DNA of 64,000 bases from a sulfur-oxidizing endosymbiont of Gigantopelta aegis (GTDB taxonomy: Bacteria; Pseudomonadota; Gammaproteobacteria; GRL18): assembly GCF_016097415.1 (NCBI RefSeq), contig NZ_JAEHGE010000001.1, positions 273,001 through 337,000 of the forward strand, read 5' to 3'. This document shows, piece after piece, positions 10,258 through 20,249 of the stretch. Made by a program: the position numbers and the translations under genes. Numbering within the stretch: the first letter of the stretch is position 1; each line of letters opens with the position of its first letter. The notes beneath the pieces are model-generated. The model saw only the letters and a program-made list of their open reading frames with translations, was not told the DNA's origin and searched no databases.

Positions 10258-12000
10258 CTAGTTATAAAAAGCACGCTTCGCTGCCTGTAATTTTTCATAG
10301 GCTGCTAATAGGCTCTGGTGACGCTCGAAACCCTGTAGCGTCATGCCTGCATCAAATAAACCATCATAGCTTGTCTGACCATCAATCAGGGCGATACAGC
10401 GCTCCATCGTGTCCTCACCATACAAGGTATTGAGACCATCAAGATACATATCCGGCTGTTTATCATCAGCCAGTTCAACTTCCAGCATGGCGAGCAAGGC
10501 ACGGTAGAATTTTTCTCGGAGCATAGGCAATTGCTCTAAGTCTAATAGCCATTCTGACCATTCCAGCGCTTGTTCATAGTCTCCGCAGTATAACGCCAAC
10601 ATCCCTTTGAGTTCACCCACACGCAGGCTTTCCCAGGCACTTTGGGGATCGGGGGCGATACCAATCAGACTACAGATCTCGGTATGATCACTATAATCAC
10701 TCTCTTCCAGTGCTTGTAATAAATCACTGGCCTGGGTTTTATCCAGTGTGCCCAAAGATAAAATAGGCTCACGTAAATTCATGCCTTCGTTGTTATTTTG
10801 CCATGTCAGTTCTTCAACCGGATAGATTTCTGATACGCCCGGCACAATAATGCGGCAACCATAAACACCGAGATGCTCATAATCAGCAATATAAACATCC
10901 TTATTTTCTTTTTCCAACATGGCCATTAAAAATTCAAACTCGGATTCGGTATTATTATCAAAATCCCAATAAACAAAGTCATAATCTTTTTCTGTTTTGA
11001 AAAAATCATAACTGATCAAACCACTGGAATCGATAAAATGCGTTTCTAAATTCACCGGATCAGCAACCGCTTCATTATCGAAGCAAGGGGTTTGAAAACC
11101 GTCTAAGGACTCCAATCTACGTCCCTGAAGTAATTCTGTCACGGTGCGATCCAGAGCCACTTCAAAGCTGGGATGCGCACCAAAAGAAGCCAGACAACGA
11201 CCCGACTCCGGTTCCATCATCATTACGGACATCACGGGATAACAACCACCTAATGAGGCATCTTTCACTTCAATGATAAAGCCCTCACTTTGAAGTTCTA
11301 CAATCGCATCATAGGATTTGGGGTACATTTTGATAATTTCGTCCGGCACCAAAGGCAGACTGATACACTCGGAGATAATACGATTTTTCACATAGCGCTC
11401 AAACACCTCAGATAAAGCCTGGGTGCGGGCTTCCATTTTACTATTACCTGCCGACATACCGTTGCTGACATAAAGATTGCCAATGATATTCATCGGAAAC
11501 CAGGTGCTTTGTTGATCTTGCTGACGCACAAAGGGTAAGGCACAAATGCCACGTTGTGCATTACCGGAATTGGTATCAACTAAGAGTGCTGGAGTGACGT
11601 CCCCATCGGGATCATAATGCGCCCACAGACTATCATTCAATAATTCCGCATGGATTAATTTATCATCCAAAGGAAACCATTTTTCATCGGGGTAATGAAC
11701 AAAGTCCGACTCAGCTATTTCCTGACCTAGATAGAAATCGGCAAAGAAATAATTGCAATTCAAGCGTTCGAAAAATTCCCCTAGCGCACTGGCAAGGCAG
11801 GCATTGTGCGTACTTCCCTTACCATTGGTAAATAATAAGGGGCAATTTTTATCACGAATATTCACAGAATAAATATTGCTCACTGGATTCAGCCAAAGCG
11901 CTTCTTCGATATCAAAACCCAGATTCTGTAATTGCATCTGCATTTTCTCTATCGAGACTTCCAAAGCCTCGTCTTTACCTTTAATATAGGTTTTTGTCAT
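10258..12000 (-). CDS. ycaO: YcaO, accessory factor for ribosomal protein S12 methylthiolation
   Basis: The 580-aa product is collinear with E. coli YcaO. Its N-terminus MTKTYIKGKDEALEVSIE and the central stretches FTNGKGSTHNACLASALGEF, MNIIGNLYVSNGMSAGN and EVFERYVKNRIISE are the ATP-binding YcaO signatures. THFIDSSGLISYDF and DYEHLGVYGCRIIVPG follow, and the C-terminal 150 residues are the TPR-like tail. In E. coli it promotes RimO-dependent beta-methylthiolation of S12. There are no precursor-peptide or cyclodehydratase partners here, which argues against a natural-product role. Divergent from the downstream-listed glutamine amidohydrolase gene with only about 20 bp between starts. Confidence 0.93.
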   Translation of the reverse strand: MTKTYIKGKDEALEVSIEKMQMQLQNLGFDIEEALWLNPVSNIYSVNIRDKNCPLLFTNGKGSTHNACLASALGEFFERLNCNYFFADFYLGQEIAESDFVHYPDEKWFPLDDKLIHAELLNDSLWAHYDPDGDVTPALLVDTNSGNAQRGICALPFVRQQDQQSTWFPMNIIGNLYVSNGMSAGNSKMEARTQALSEVFERYVKNRIISECISLPLVPDEIIKMYPKSYDAIVELQSEGFIIEVKDASLGGCYPVMSVMMMEPESGRCLASFGAHPSFEVALDRTVTELLQGRRLESLDGFQTPCFDNEAVADPVNLETHFIDSSGLISYDFFKTEKDYDFVYWDFDNNTESEFEFLMAMLEKENKDVYIADYEHLGVYGCRIIVPGVSEIYPVEELTWQNNNEGMNLREPILSLGTLDKTQASDLLQALEESDYSDHTEICSLIGIAPDPQSAWESLRVGELKGMLALYCGDYEQALEWSEWLLDLEQLPMLREKFYRALLAMLEVELADDKQPDMYLDGLNTLYGEDTMERCIALIDGQTSYDGLFDAGMTLQGFERHQSLLAAYEKLQAAKRAFYN

Positions 12001-12021
12001 TCTGACTCCATCACTCCGCGC

Positions 12022-12666
12022 TTGAAATTAACGAATTTGAAAACTTTACATAAAAATTTGCTTAAAGAGTATAACAAATCAGACTATCTTTATACTGCTT
12101 TGTTTTGTGAAGAAAACATTTGGCAATTGTTACGTACTTTAAGTGACAATTGTAACAATGAACTTAGCACAAGCAAATGTATAACCACAAATAATTTATG
12201 GGTTCTATTTCTCAGCAACTCAGAACAAAAAATTGCCCTTCTGAATCAACAAGCAGCAGAACCGGGACAGCCCGTTATCTGGGATTATCATGTCATTTTG
12301 ATGGCCGAAATAGCTCAGGAATTTTATATTTTTGATTTTGATACCCGCTTAGATTTTGTGATGCCATTGCATGACTATTTGCAATTGACGCTGATCGCAC
12401 CGGAAAAATTACCCGAGGGTTTTATTCCTGCTGTCAGAAAAATACCGGCACAATCTTATTTAGATTATTTTTATTCTGATCGCAGGCACATGCTGGGACA
12501 AATAGAGGCATCCGATTTTCCGCCTTGGGGACTGATTAATGTTGATTGTGAGCAACGGATTGCGTTGGCTGAATATTTAGATTTTAAATGTGAAGCTCAT
12601 GATGCGGGATCGATTTTTAATATTCATTCTTTGTCTGAATTACAGGCTTGGTTAGAGTTACGTTAG
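12022..12666 (+). CDS. protein N-terminal glutamine amidohydrolase-like (NTAQ1 family)
   Basis: Resembles eukaryotic NTAQ1, which deamidates N-terminal Gln to Glu in the Arg/N-degron pathway. The Cys-His-Asp triad is visible: Cys in LYTALFCEENIWQL, His in PVIWDYHVILM and Asp in IFDFDTRLDF; the SDRRHM motif further on is also conserved. A TTG start at 12022 places the Cys near residue 30, as in NTAQ1. An ATG at 11932 is in frame but lies inside ycaO, so the start is uncertain. It is divergent from ycaO and convergent with tpm. Substrate in this organism is unknown. Confidence 0.8.
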   Translation: MKLTNLKTLHKNLLKEYNKSDYLYTALFCEENIWQLLRTLSDNCNNELSTSKCITTNNLWVLFLSNSEQKIALLNQQAAEPGQPVIWDYHVILMAEIAQEFYIFDFDTRLDFVMPLHDYLQLTLIAPEKLPEGFIPAVRKIPAQSYLDYFYSDRRHMLGQIEASDFPPWGLINVDCEQRIALAEYLDFKCEAHDAGSIFNIHSLSELQAWLELR

Positions 12667-12705
12667 TATTAGTATGAAATCAAGCCCATCACCTTTGCAG
12701 CACCA

Positions 12706-13386
12706 TTACCTTTGCAATAAAAATACCCGCTCATTAAAATAACTCATATTCTGCGAGCGAGGACTGCGATCATCTGCCACCACATCCTTCATCGCTAATA
12801 ATTCAATTGAAAAATCTGCCCCATACAGCCGGTGTACCTCCTCTTCAGGCACCGAAAAAGGCGGTCCCTGCTTCTCAGTTTCGTCATAATCCAGGGTCAA
12901 AAGTAACATGCTGACTTTTTCAGGCAATATTTCCAACATCTTTTGCACATATTTTTCCCGCATTTCCGTTGGTAAGGCCACCAAGGCAGCGCGATCATAA
13001 ACTGCTGAAATATCAGTCAGATAGTCCTTTTTAAGCGCAAAGAAATCACCACATAAAATATCCACTTCATCACTCTCCCAGAGACTCAGCTCCGGCTGTT
13101 CAGAAATATTATTTTCACTAGAAATGATTGTTTTGCTTGCATTTAGCTGTCGTTCTGTATAAAAATCTTGCACCGCAAGGGTGCTTAATTCATTACCAAG
13201 CACCCTAAGCCCCTGCTCATGGAAAAAATGCAGGTCATGGCTTTTACCACATAAAGGCACAAACACCCGGCTCTTTTTAGCAATGCCGAGTTTAGGCCAA
13301 TATTCTGATAAATAAGGATTAATGGTATCAAGATGAAAGCCGATACGTTGCTCTTGCCAGCGTTGATGCCAGAATGAATGTTGCAT
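12706..13386 (-). CDS. tpm: thiopurine S-methyltransferase
   Basis: SAM-dependent methyltransferase of the TPMT family, which in bacteria methylates thiopurines and selenium or tellurium compounds. The 226-aa protein begins MQHSFWHQRWQEQRIGFH, the standard bacterial TPMT start (ATG at 13386); a 41-residue in-frame extension to 13509 was rejected. RVFVPLCGKSHDLHF is the SAM-binding motif, and VYDRAALVALP lies near residue 128. It converges on the amidohydrolase gene. Confidence 0.9.
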   Translation of the reverse strand: MQHSFWHQRWQEQRIGFHLDTINPYLSEYWPKLGIAKKSRVFVPLCGKSHDLHFFHEQGLRVLGNELSTLAVQDFYTERQLNASKTIISSENNISEQPELSLWESDEVDILCGDFFALKKDYLTDISAVYDRAALVALPTEMREKYVQKMLEILPEKVSMLLLTLDYDETEKQGPPFSVPEEEVHRLYGADFSIELLAMKDVVADDRSPRSQNMSYFNERVFLLQR

Positions 13387-13602
13387 AGAAAGTGCATTCC
13401 TGTTGGTTAAAAGATGGTAGTAATTAGTCTGTAAATGGTCATACAGATAGTGTTCAAAACAGAGAACCAATGACGATTTACAAAATATTTTGCCTAGAAA
13501 ACTTGACAAGACAAGTGTCTAAGCATTATTCCTTAATAGGGATTCAAGCAACTGATTTAAAGTCTCTACCCGTGATGCTGAGAAAAAACACATGGGAGCT
13601 TT

Positions 13603-13639
13603 GCTGAATTATTACGTTAATTTCACGTCATAATTCAGC
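13603..13639. repeat. hairpin upstream of topA
   Basis: Arms gctgaattattacg (13603-13616) and cgtcataattcagc (13626-13639) pair with one mismatch across 9 nt. It lies just before the MITE-like element; it could be a terminator-like or remnant sequence. Confidence 0.55.
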
Positions 13640-13660
13640 TTATTGTAACGTATCCATAGA

Positions 13661-13772
13661 GTGTCCGGTTGAATGGCTTGTCTTTACAGGGTTTTGAAAA
13701 CAGGATGTTTTCATAAAGCGTCACAGGAATGTGCTCGAGCGCCTCTGTAAAGACAAGCTATTTAATCGGATA
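13661..13772. mobile_element. MITE-like element with 29-bp terminal inverted repeats
   Basis: The left end (13661-13689) and the complement of the right end (13744-13772) match at 25 of 29 positions, consensus GTrTCCGrTTrAATrGCTT followed by GTCTTTACAG. The 112-bp element has no coding capacity. It occupies the tpm-topA intergenic region. Confidence 0.75.
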
Positions 13773-13834
13773 CGGGAATTATACTGAACAATTACAATTT
13801 AACTTAAATTAAAGAATATAGAAAATTAAAAATT

Positions 13835-16564
13835 ATGGGTAAATCACTGGTCATTGTGGAGTCTCCGGCTAAGGCTAAGACGATAAATAAATATCTGGGC
13901 AAAGACTTTGTCGTCAAGTCCAGCGTGGGACATATTCGTGATTTACCCACCAGCGGTAGCACTCGTAAAAATGCCATGACGCCGAAAGAAAGAGCGAAGT
14001 TAGCGGCACAATCGCGAAAGTTAGAACCCGAAGAACGAGAAAAACGCAAACGAGCACGTGCCCAAACCGCCTTAATTGAACGCATGGGCATCGACCCCGA
14101 ACATGGCTGGAACCCTCAATACGAGACCATGCCGGGAAAAGAAAAAGTCATCGCCGACCTGAAAAAATTAGCCAGAAACTCCGAAACTATCTATCTCGCG
14201 ACCGATTTGGATCGCGAGGGAGAAGCCATTGCCTGGCATCTGCAAGAGACCCTGGGCAATAAAGACACGATCTTTAAACGGGTAGTGTTTAATGAAATTA
14301 CTGAGAAGGCAATTCAAGAAGCCTTTTCCAAGCCTGGCGAACTCAATATGAGTCATGTCAACGCCCAGCAAACCCGTCGTTTTCTGGATCGGGTTGTGGG
14401 CTATATGGTGTCTCCCCTCTTATGGAAAAAAGTCGCCCGGGGCCTTTCTGCGGGTAGAGTACAATCTGTTGCCGTTAAATTAGTCGTTGAGCGTGAGCGT
14501 GAAATTCATGCCTTTAATCCTGAAGAATATTGGGAAGTCTACGCCGATCTACTCAGCGAAAAAAAAATCGATATACAAGCCCAGGTCCTTAAATATCAGG
14601 GCAAGGAATTTCGTCCCGATAATAAAGCCGATACCGATAAGGCTCTCAGTGTTTTAGAGCAGGCTGATTATGTCCTGACTAAACGTGAAACTCGCGCCAC
14701 CAGTAGTCGTCCTCGAGCACCATTTATTACTTCCACATTGCAACAGGCGGCCAGTACCCGTATGGGCTTTGGGGTGAAAAAGACCATGATGCTGGCACAG
14801 CGTTTATACGAAGCCGGTTACATCACTTATATGCGTACTGATTCCACTAATTTAAGTGCTGAGGCAGTGGCCAGTGGTCGCGATTACATTGCGGCAAACT
14901 TTGGTAAAAAATATTTACCTGAAAAACCCATCGTTTATAGCAGTAAAGGAGGCGCACAAGAGGCTCACGAAGCCATACGCCCTTCTGATGTGACTGTGAG
15001 TGCTACTGACATCAATGGTGTTGATCGTGATGCACAGCGTCTTTATGAATTAATTTGGCGACAGTTCCTCGCTTGTCAGATGACTCCGGCAAAATACGAA
15101 AATACCACCCTAACCATCAGTGCTGCCGACTATGACTTAAAACTCAAAGGTCGCACCATTATTTTTGATGGTTGGACACGGGTCATGAAAGCCATTGCCA
15201 AGTCAGCCGAAGAAGTTATTTTGCCTGCGGTCAAAGAAGGCGAAGTCTTTAAATTAAAAGAATTATTGCCTTCGCAACATTTTACCAAGCCACCACCACG
15301 TTTTTCAGAAGCCAGTCTGGTGAAAGAATTAGAAAAACGTGGCATTGGTCGACCATCAACCTATGCCAGCATTATTTCCACCATTCAGGATCGTGGCTAT
15401 GTCACCACCCAGAATAAACGTTTCTATGCTGAAAAAATTGGCGCGGTGGTCACAGAACGCTTGAGTGAAAGTTTTAATGAACTGATGACCTATAGTTTCA
15501 CTTCTGAAATGGAAGAAAAACTGGATGAAATCGCTTCGGGCAATAAATATTGGCAGGACGTATTAGATTCTTTTTATCAGGATTTTAAAGCGCAATTGCT
15601 CAAGGCCGACTCCGATGGCGAAGAAGGCATGCGTCCGAATGATCCCACGCCCACCGACATCCCATGTCCTGAGTGTGGTCGTGACATGATGGTACGCACC
15701 GGCTCAACAGGTGTTTTCCTCGGTTGTTCCGGTTATAGCTTGCCTCCAAAAGAACGCTGTAAGGGTACTTTGAATCTGATTTCAGGTGATGAGGCCGTTG
15801 ATGCCGAACAAGATGAAGAAAGTGAAGCCAAGGCGCTGATTGATCGCAAGCGTTGTCCTAAGTGTGATACTTCAATGGATAGCTATTTAATTGATGAGCA
15901 ACGCAAGTTACATATTTGCGGTGACAATCCCGATTGTGATGGTTTTATTGTCGAGCCCGGTCAGTTTCGCATCAAGGGCTATGACGGCCCCATTATTGAG
16001 TGCGATAAATGCGGCACCGATATGCAGCTTAAATCCGGTCGTTTCGGTAAATACTTTGGCTGTACTAACGATGAGTGTAAGAATACCCGCAAGTTATTAC
16101 GCAATGGCGAAGCTGCACCTCCAAAGGCTGACCCTATCCACATGAAGGAATTGCCCTGTAAAAAATCAGAAGGCTATTTTGTTTTCCGCGACGGGGCTGC
16201 CGGTGTCTTTATGGCCTCCAGTGCTTTTCCACGTTCACGGGAAACCCGTGCACCCTTGATCAGTGAGCTATTACCTCACAAAGATGAACTTGATCCTAAG
16301 TTTCTGTATTTTTGCGAAGCCCCTATTGAAGACAATAAGGGCAGACCGACTATGATCCGTTATAGTCGCAAAAATAAAGAACAATACATCATGACCGAAG
16401 ACAAAGATGGCAAGGCAACCGGTTGGACAGCGCATTATCGTGATGGTAAATGGGACATAGAACTACCCAAGCCAAAGAGAAAATCCGCGAAAAAGAAAGC
16501 GGTTAAAAAGAAGGCTGTGAAGAAAAAAGCCGCCAAGAAGAAAGTGGCTAAAAAGAAAACCTAA
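13835..16564 (+). CDS. topA: DNA topoisomerase I
   Basis: Type IA topoisomerase that relaxes negative supercoils. The 909-aa protein begins with the TOPRIM domain ([34 protein letters not shown] near residue 119) and has the catalytic Tyr in [14 protein letters not shown] near residue 330. Three Cys4 zinc-ribbon modules follow: CPECGRDM...[11 protein letters not shown]...CDG and CDKCGTDM...CKN. It ends in a Lys/Ala-rich tail of about 30 residues that probably binds DNA or RNA. An A9 run near 14559 is read in frame. ispG begins 4 bp after the stop. Confidence 0.97.
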   Translation: MGKSLVIVESPAKAKTINKYLGKDFVVKSSVGHIRDLPTSGSTRKNAMTPKERAKLAAQSRKLEPEEREKRKRARAQTALIERMGIDPEHGWNPQYETMPGKEKVIADLKKLARNSETIYLATDLDREGEAIAWHLQETLGNKDTIFKRVVFNEITEKAIQEAFSKPGELNMSHVNAQQTRRFLDRVVGYMVSPLLWKKVARGLSAGRVQSVAVKLVVEREREIHAFNPEEYWEVYADLLSEKKIDIQAQVLKYQGKEFRPDNKADTDKALSVLEQADYVLTKRETRATSSRPRAPFITSTLQQAASTRMGFGVKKTMMLAQRLYEAGYITYMRTDSTNLSAEAVASGRDYIAANFGKKYLPEKPIVYSSKGGAQEAHEAIRPSDVTVSATDINGVDRDAQRLYELIWRQFLACQMTPAKYENTTLTISAADYDLKLKGRTIIFDGWTRVMKAIAKSAEEVILPAVKEGEVFKLKELLPSQHFTKPPPRFSEASLVKELEKRGIGRPSTYASIISTIQDRGYVTTQNKRFYAEKIGAVVTERLSESFNELMTYSFTSEMEEKLDEIASGNKYWQDVLDSFYQDFKAQLLKADSDGEEGMRPNDPTPTDIPCPECGRDMMVRTGSTGVFLGCSGYSLPPKERCKGTLNLISGDEAVDAEQDEESEAKALIDRKRCPKCDTSMDSYLIDEQRKLHICGDNPDCDGFIVEPGQFRIKGYDGPIIECDKCGTDMQLKSGRFGKYFGCTNDECKNTRKLLRNGEAAPPKADPIHMKELPCKKSEGYFVFRDGAAGVFMASSAFPRSRETRAPLISELLPHKDELDPKFLYFCEAPIEDNKGRPTMIRYSRKNKEQYIMTEDKDGKATGWTAHYRDGKWDIELPKPKRKSAKKKAVKKKAVKKKAAKKKVAKKKT

Positions 16565-16568
16565 GCTC

Positions 16569-17783
16569 ATGAAAAAACCAACCATCCCAGTCAAAGTAGG
16601 CAACATCACTATTGGCGGTGACCACCCAATTGTCGTTCAGTCTATGACCAATACTGACACTGCTGACGTTATTGCCACGGTCAAACAATGTGCTGAATTA
16701 TCCAAGGCCGGTTCGGAATTGGTACGCATCACGGTGAATACCGAAGAAGCGGCTCAGGCCGTGCCCAAAATCCGTACGCAACTCGAAAAAATGGGGCTGA
16801 ACATACCACTTGTCGGTGATTTTCATTTCAATGGTCATAAACTACTCAGCAAGTATCCAGACTGCGCACAGGCCTTAGAAAAATACCGCATTAATCCCGG
16901 CAATATTGGCCGTGGCAATTCCCGCGATGATAAGTTTGCCCAATTAATTGATATTGCCGTAAAAAATGATAAGGCAGTAAGAATCGGTGTCAACTGGGGC
17001 AGCCTGGATCAAGAGTTAATGGCACGCATGATGGATGAAAATAATCATCTCAGTGAGCCCAGAGAGCCGACAGAAGTCATGCATGATGCTTTGATTACTT
17101 CAGCACTTGACTCCGCACGCCTTGCTGAACAGCAAGGTCTGGCAAAAAATAAAATTGTTTTATCCTGCAAGATGTCAGGTGTTCAAGATCTGATCAAAGT
17201 CTATCAGGACTTAAGCCAACGCTGTGATTATGCCTTGCATCTGGGCTTAACTGAAGCAGGCATGGGTAGCAAGGGAATCGTTTCCTCTACTGCGGCATTA
17301 GCCATACTCCTACAACAAGGGATTGGTGATACCATTCGTATTTCTTTAACCCCTGAACCCGGTGCATCACGCACGACTGAAGTACAAGTGGCTCAGGAAA
17401 TATTACAGGGCATGGAACTGCGCACCTTTACTCCAACAGTGATCGCTTGCCCCGGTTGTGGACGCACCAGTTCTGAAACTTTTCAACATCTGGCTAAAGA
17501 CATCCAACATTATCTGAAAGACTCGATGCCTAAGTGGCGTGATCAATATCCGGGCGTTGAAGCACTGAATGTCGCCGTTATGGGCTGTGTGGTCAATGGC
17601 CCGGGTGAGAGCAAACATGCCAATATTGGTATCAGTTTACCGGGCAATGGTGAAAAACCCGTTGCACCGGTTTATGAAGATGGCGTTAAGACAGTGACCC
17701 TAAAAGGCGCTCATATTGCAGAAGAGTTTCAAACCGTGGTGAGCAATTATATTGAAAGTCATTATCATAAGGCTTCTTCATAA
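16569..17783 (+). CDS. ispG: 4-hydroxy-3-methylbut-2-en-1-yl diphosphate synthase
   Basis: Fe-S enzyme of the MEP isoprenoid pathway, reducing MEcPP to HMBPP. The 404-aa protein has the TIM-barrel start [15 protein letters not shown] and the [4Fe-4S] ligands in [14 protein letters not shown] (near residue 293) and [10 protein letters not shown] (near residue 338). It is likely translated from the same message as topA. Most bacteria place ispG elsewhere, so the topA-ispG pairing is a local arrangement. A REP-like palindrome follows the stop. Confidence 0.96.
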   Translation: MKKPTIPVKVGNITIGGDHPIVVQSMTNTDTADVIATVKQCAELSKAGSELVRITVNTEEAAQAVPKIRTQLEKMGLNIPLVGDFHFNGHKLLSKYPDCAQALEKYRINPGNIGRGNSRDDKFAQLIDIAVKNDKAVRIGVNWGSLDQELMARMMDENNHLSEPREPTEVMHDALITSALDSARLAEQQGLAKNKIVLSCKMSGVQDLIKVYQDLSQRCDYALHLGLTEAGMGSKGIVSSTAALAILLQQGIGDTIRISLTPEPGASRTTEVQVAQEILQGMELRTFTPTVIACPGCGRTSSETFQHLAKDIQHYLKDSMPKWRDQYPGVEALNVAVMGCVVNGPGESKHANIGISLPGNGEKPVAPVYEDGVKTVTLKGAHIAEEFQTVVSNYIESHYHKASS

Positions 17784-17791
17784 GGCACAAT

Positions 17792-17877
17792 GTCGGGTGG
17801 GTATGGCTTTATCTGCCCACGCTGACCACCCTATGTTCACACTTTCAGCGTGGGCACAAAAAGCGTGCCCACCCTAC
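17792..17877. repeat. double-hairpin palindromic repeat (family B), copy 2
   Basis: Same structure as the copies at 10127-10216 and 32986-33075, with one altered base in the left outer arm (gtcgggtggg). It lies between the convergent ends of ispG and the exported-protein gene, where it could act as a bidirectional terminator. Confidence 0.9.
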
Positions 17878-17906
17878 ATCCTACAATCATCATGGCTCTA
17901 TACAAA

Positions 17907-20153
17907 TCACATACGCTTATTTAGCGACTTATTGAGTACCCCGTCATCCCATTGATACAAGCATGAATAATTACCTTCAGCCTCTGGCCTTAAAAGGCAA
18001 ACGTCATTAATATAGGCTGCTTTGGGTACTGACCAGGCGGTAAATTCATTGTTACATTGCCCTTCAGCACGACTACGTTCACTGAGATATTGTACCTTTA
18101 ATTGTTCAGCCTCATGGGTCCAACGATAACGGGTTTCAAAAATAAAGCATTGTTCATCATCAGAATAAGCTTGATATAGACCACTGCCATCTGCGAGTAA
18201 TTCATCTTGTCCATCCTTTTTCCATTGACAGCCCTCTGCCAATAGATAGCTGGTAAATTTTCCAGGAATTTGATAATTCATTTGTTTGGCAGCTTTAAAC
18301 TCCATATCAACCGTCAAAAAATGCAGCCAACCCTGCTCAGTGAAGTCATTTTTGTAATCAATAAAACCTGAATACCGTGATAGCATCGCAATACTTTCGT
18401 CAAAATCAATACAGGATTCTACGCTCATTGGCGCTTGAGATTGCAATAGACCATTGTTTGAGAATGAAACCGCATTGCTGAGCAAATAACGTAATTCTTT
18501 CATCGCATGATTTAGGTGGGTGTAATTGATTGACTCTTGAAAGAAACCATTCGCATGTATTTTTTCTATCGCAAGCTGCTTAATCATACGCTCTTGCTTA
18601 ATATTATTTTTGGCGTCGTTTTTGGCATTATTGCTAAACAAAACCAAATGCTGTCCTTTAATGGCAACCGATACATCAAGTCCCAAATTGTTCAGTTCAG
18701 GTAGGTTGAGTTTTTGCGCTGACGCTGTAGGCGAAATCATAGCAATTTGAGGTACAAAGGCCGACATCATCTGCCAGACTTTTAGCGGATTTTCTGCGGA
18801 TAAGGTCAATAAAGATGACAACTCAAAAGCACGATTATTTTTTTGCTCTGCTTTTGTCCGATTGACTTTAAAATTCTGTATAGCAAAGCTCAGCCCATGC
18901 ACCCCGTCTAAGACACCCGCAAACATGGCAAGCGTCAAAGGGTTTAATTGGGCAGTATTTTTTTGTAATTCTTTAAGCGGCTCACATTGAAAATCACTTT
19001 CTCTGATTGTTTTTGTCACATAAACAAAAAACGGTGAGATTTGCGAGAGGTTAACCCCCAAACCCAGAGCAAAAATATTCTCTTCTGCACCCTCTCTCAC
19101 ATAGCTTGGAATAAAACCTCTAAATTGATTCAACTCCATTTTTATATTTTTATTTTTTAATTCCAGCAAGGCTTCAAACTGAATTTTCATGCTTTGCCCT
19201 TGCAGCTCATACTGTGTATAACCACCAACCAAAAGAGGTACTTCTTGCACAAGTTTTAATATATCTGCTTTACACTCTGAGTTTTGCAAGCTGGCCAAAA
19301 GCGGGCTTGGTTCACCCAATAAATCACCCCATGAGTTATTAATGTTTTTCGTATCCGGGGTGTTTTTTGTTGGAAAGATTGATTGGATGAGCAACTCAAA
19401 ATCAATAAAACTAATGGATATAGGCATATATCCATTGTTCTTTTCCAGTTGCGTCACTTTTTCTTTGATTGATTGCTCTGCTTGACGTAAACCAAAAATC
19501 AATTGTTTTTGATAGTCAGTTGAGTGCTGATTGAGCAATGCCAAAGTGGCAATTTTATCGCCGTCTTTGTCTTCGCTCGCTTGAATGGCTACGATAATTT
19601 GATAGTTGTTATCAAGAGAGTAAAACCAATATTTTTGTTGCTCAAACATGCCTTCCTGATGTTGTAAGCCTGATTTCTTTTCAGCCTGAGTAAGCACCGC
19701 TAAAAAAGCCTGTTCATCAGCCAGTGTTATTTTCAGTACGGGGTTAAGGTTCACACTATATAGCGCCAAAGCCATCTTTTTTGCCAAACCATAATGAGTT
19801 TGTAGTGCAGTATTTCCCTTTACAGCAATATGCTCAAAATCGTCTGACAGCGCTGATAAAAAGGCTAAGCCCGATCCTAAATTATTTTTTGCATCCTGAT
19901 TAAGCGCTTGGCTGAATGGATTGCTCGATGCTTGGTTAAATTGAAAAAAGGGAAAATCATCCAGATTAAATCGCTCACTATTACCTGAAAAGAAAATACT
20001 ATCAACGGGGACATATTTTAATAAGGGGCTATTGTTTTCACTATTGTTTTCACTATTGTTTTCAGTATTGTTTTGGCTATTCTGTGCAAAGTTATTGGTG
20101 TTAAATAAAAAGAGTAAAATACCGATAAAAATAACAAATCCATAGTTTTTCAT
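17907..20153 (-). CDS. exported protein of unknown function
   Basis: The 748-aa product starts MKNYGFVIFIGILLFLFNTNNFAQ, a clear Sec signal peptide with probable cleavage after NFA. A low-complexity NNSENNSENN linker encoded by 12-bp repeats (20029-20064) follows. The rest is a soluble-looking mixed sequence; DDFEHIAVKGNTALQTHYGLAKKMALALYSV near the start of the mature protein resembles periplasmic DUF3352-type proteins, but I do not recognise a domain with confidence. Several Cys residues in the C-terminal third (CIDFDES, GCQWKKDG, ECFIF-like, CNNEF, CLLRPEAEGNYSC) suggest disulfides. Divergent from the ChaN-like gene. Confidence 0.75.
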   Translation of the reverse strand: MKNYGFVIFIGILLFLFNTNNFAQNSQNNTENNSENNSENNSPLLKYVPVDSIFFSGNSERFNLDDFPFFQFNQASSNPFSQALNQDAKNNLGSGLAFLSALSDDFEHIAVKGNTALQTHYGLAKKMALALYSVNLNPVLKITLADEQAFLAVLTQAEKKSGLQHQEGMFEQQKYWFYSLDNNYQIIVAIQASEDKDGDKIATLALLNQHSTDYQKQLIFGLRQAEQSIKEKVTQLEKNNGYMPISISFIDFELLIQSIFPTKNTPDTKNINNSWGDLLGEPSPLLASLQNSECKADILKLVQEVPLLVGGYTQYELQGQSMKIQFEALLELKNKNIKMELNQFRGFIPSYVREGAEENIFALGLGVNLSQISPFFVYVTKTIRESDFQCEPLKELQKNTAQLNPLTLAMFAGVLDGVHGLSFAIQNFKVNRTKAEQKNNRAFELSSLLTLSAENPLKVWQMMSAFVPQIAMISPTASAQKLNLPELNNLGLDVSVAIKGQHLVLFSNNAKNDAKNNIKQERMIKQLAIEKIHANGFFQESINYTHLNHAMKELRYLLSNAVSFSNNGLLQSQAPMSVESCIDFDESIAMLSRYSGFIDYKNDFTEQGWLHFLTVDMEFKAAKQMNYQIPGKFTSYLLAEGCQWKKDGQDELLADGSGLYQAYSDDEQCFIFETRYRWTHEAEQLKVQYLSERSRAEGQCNNEFTAWSVPKAAYINDVCLLRPEAEGNYSCLYQWDDGVLNKSLNKRM

Positions 20154-20249
20154 TGCTCATTCCCTTATAGTAAAGTCTGTAATTTCAGTGGGCATTTTAT
20201 GCCACTTTAACATTGAATAATATGCACTGTACTTCATTATGAGACGTCC

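Noticed and set aside
11932..12021. 30-codon N-terminal extension of the glutamine amidohydrolase gene
   Set aside because: It lies within ycaO and would put the catalytic Cys too far from the N-terminus for the family.
13387..13509. 41-codon extension of tpm
   Set aside because: TPMT proteins start at MQHSFWHQRW-like sequence; the extension is unrelated.
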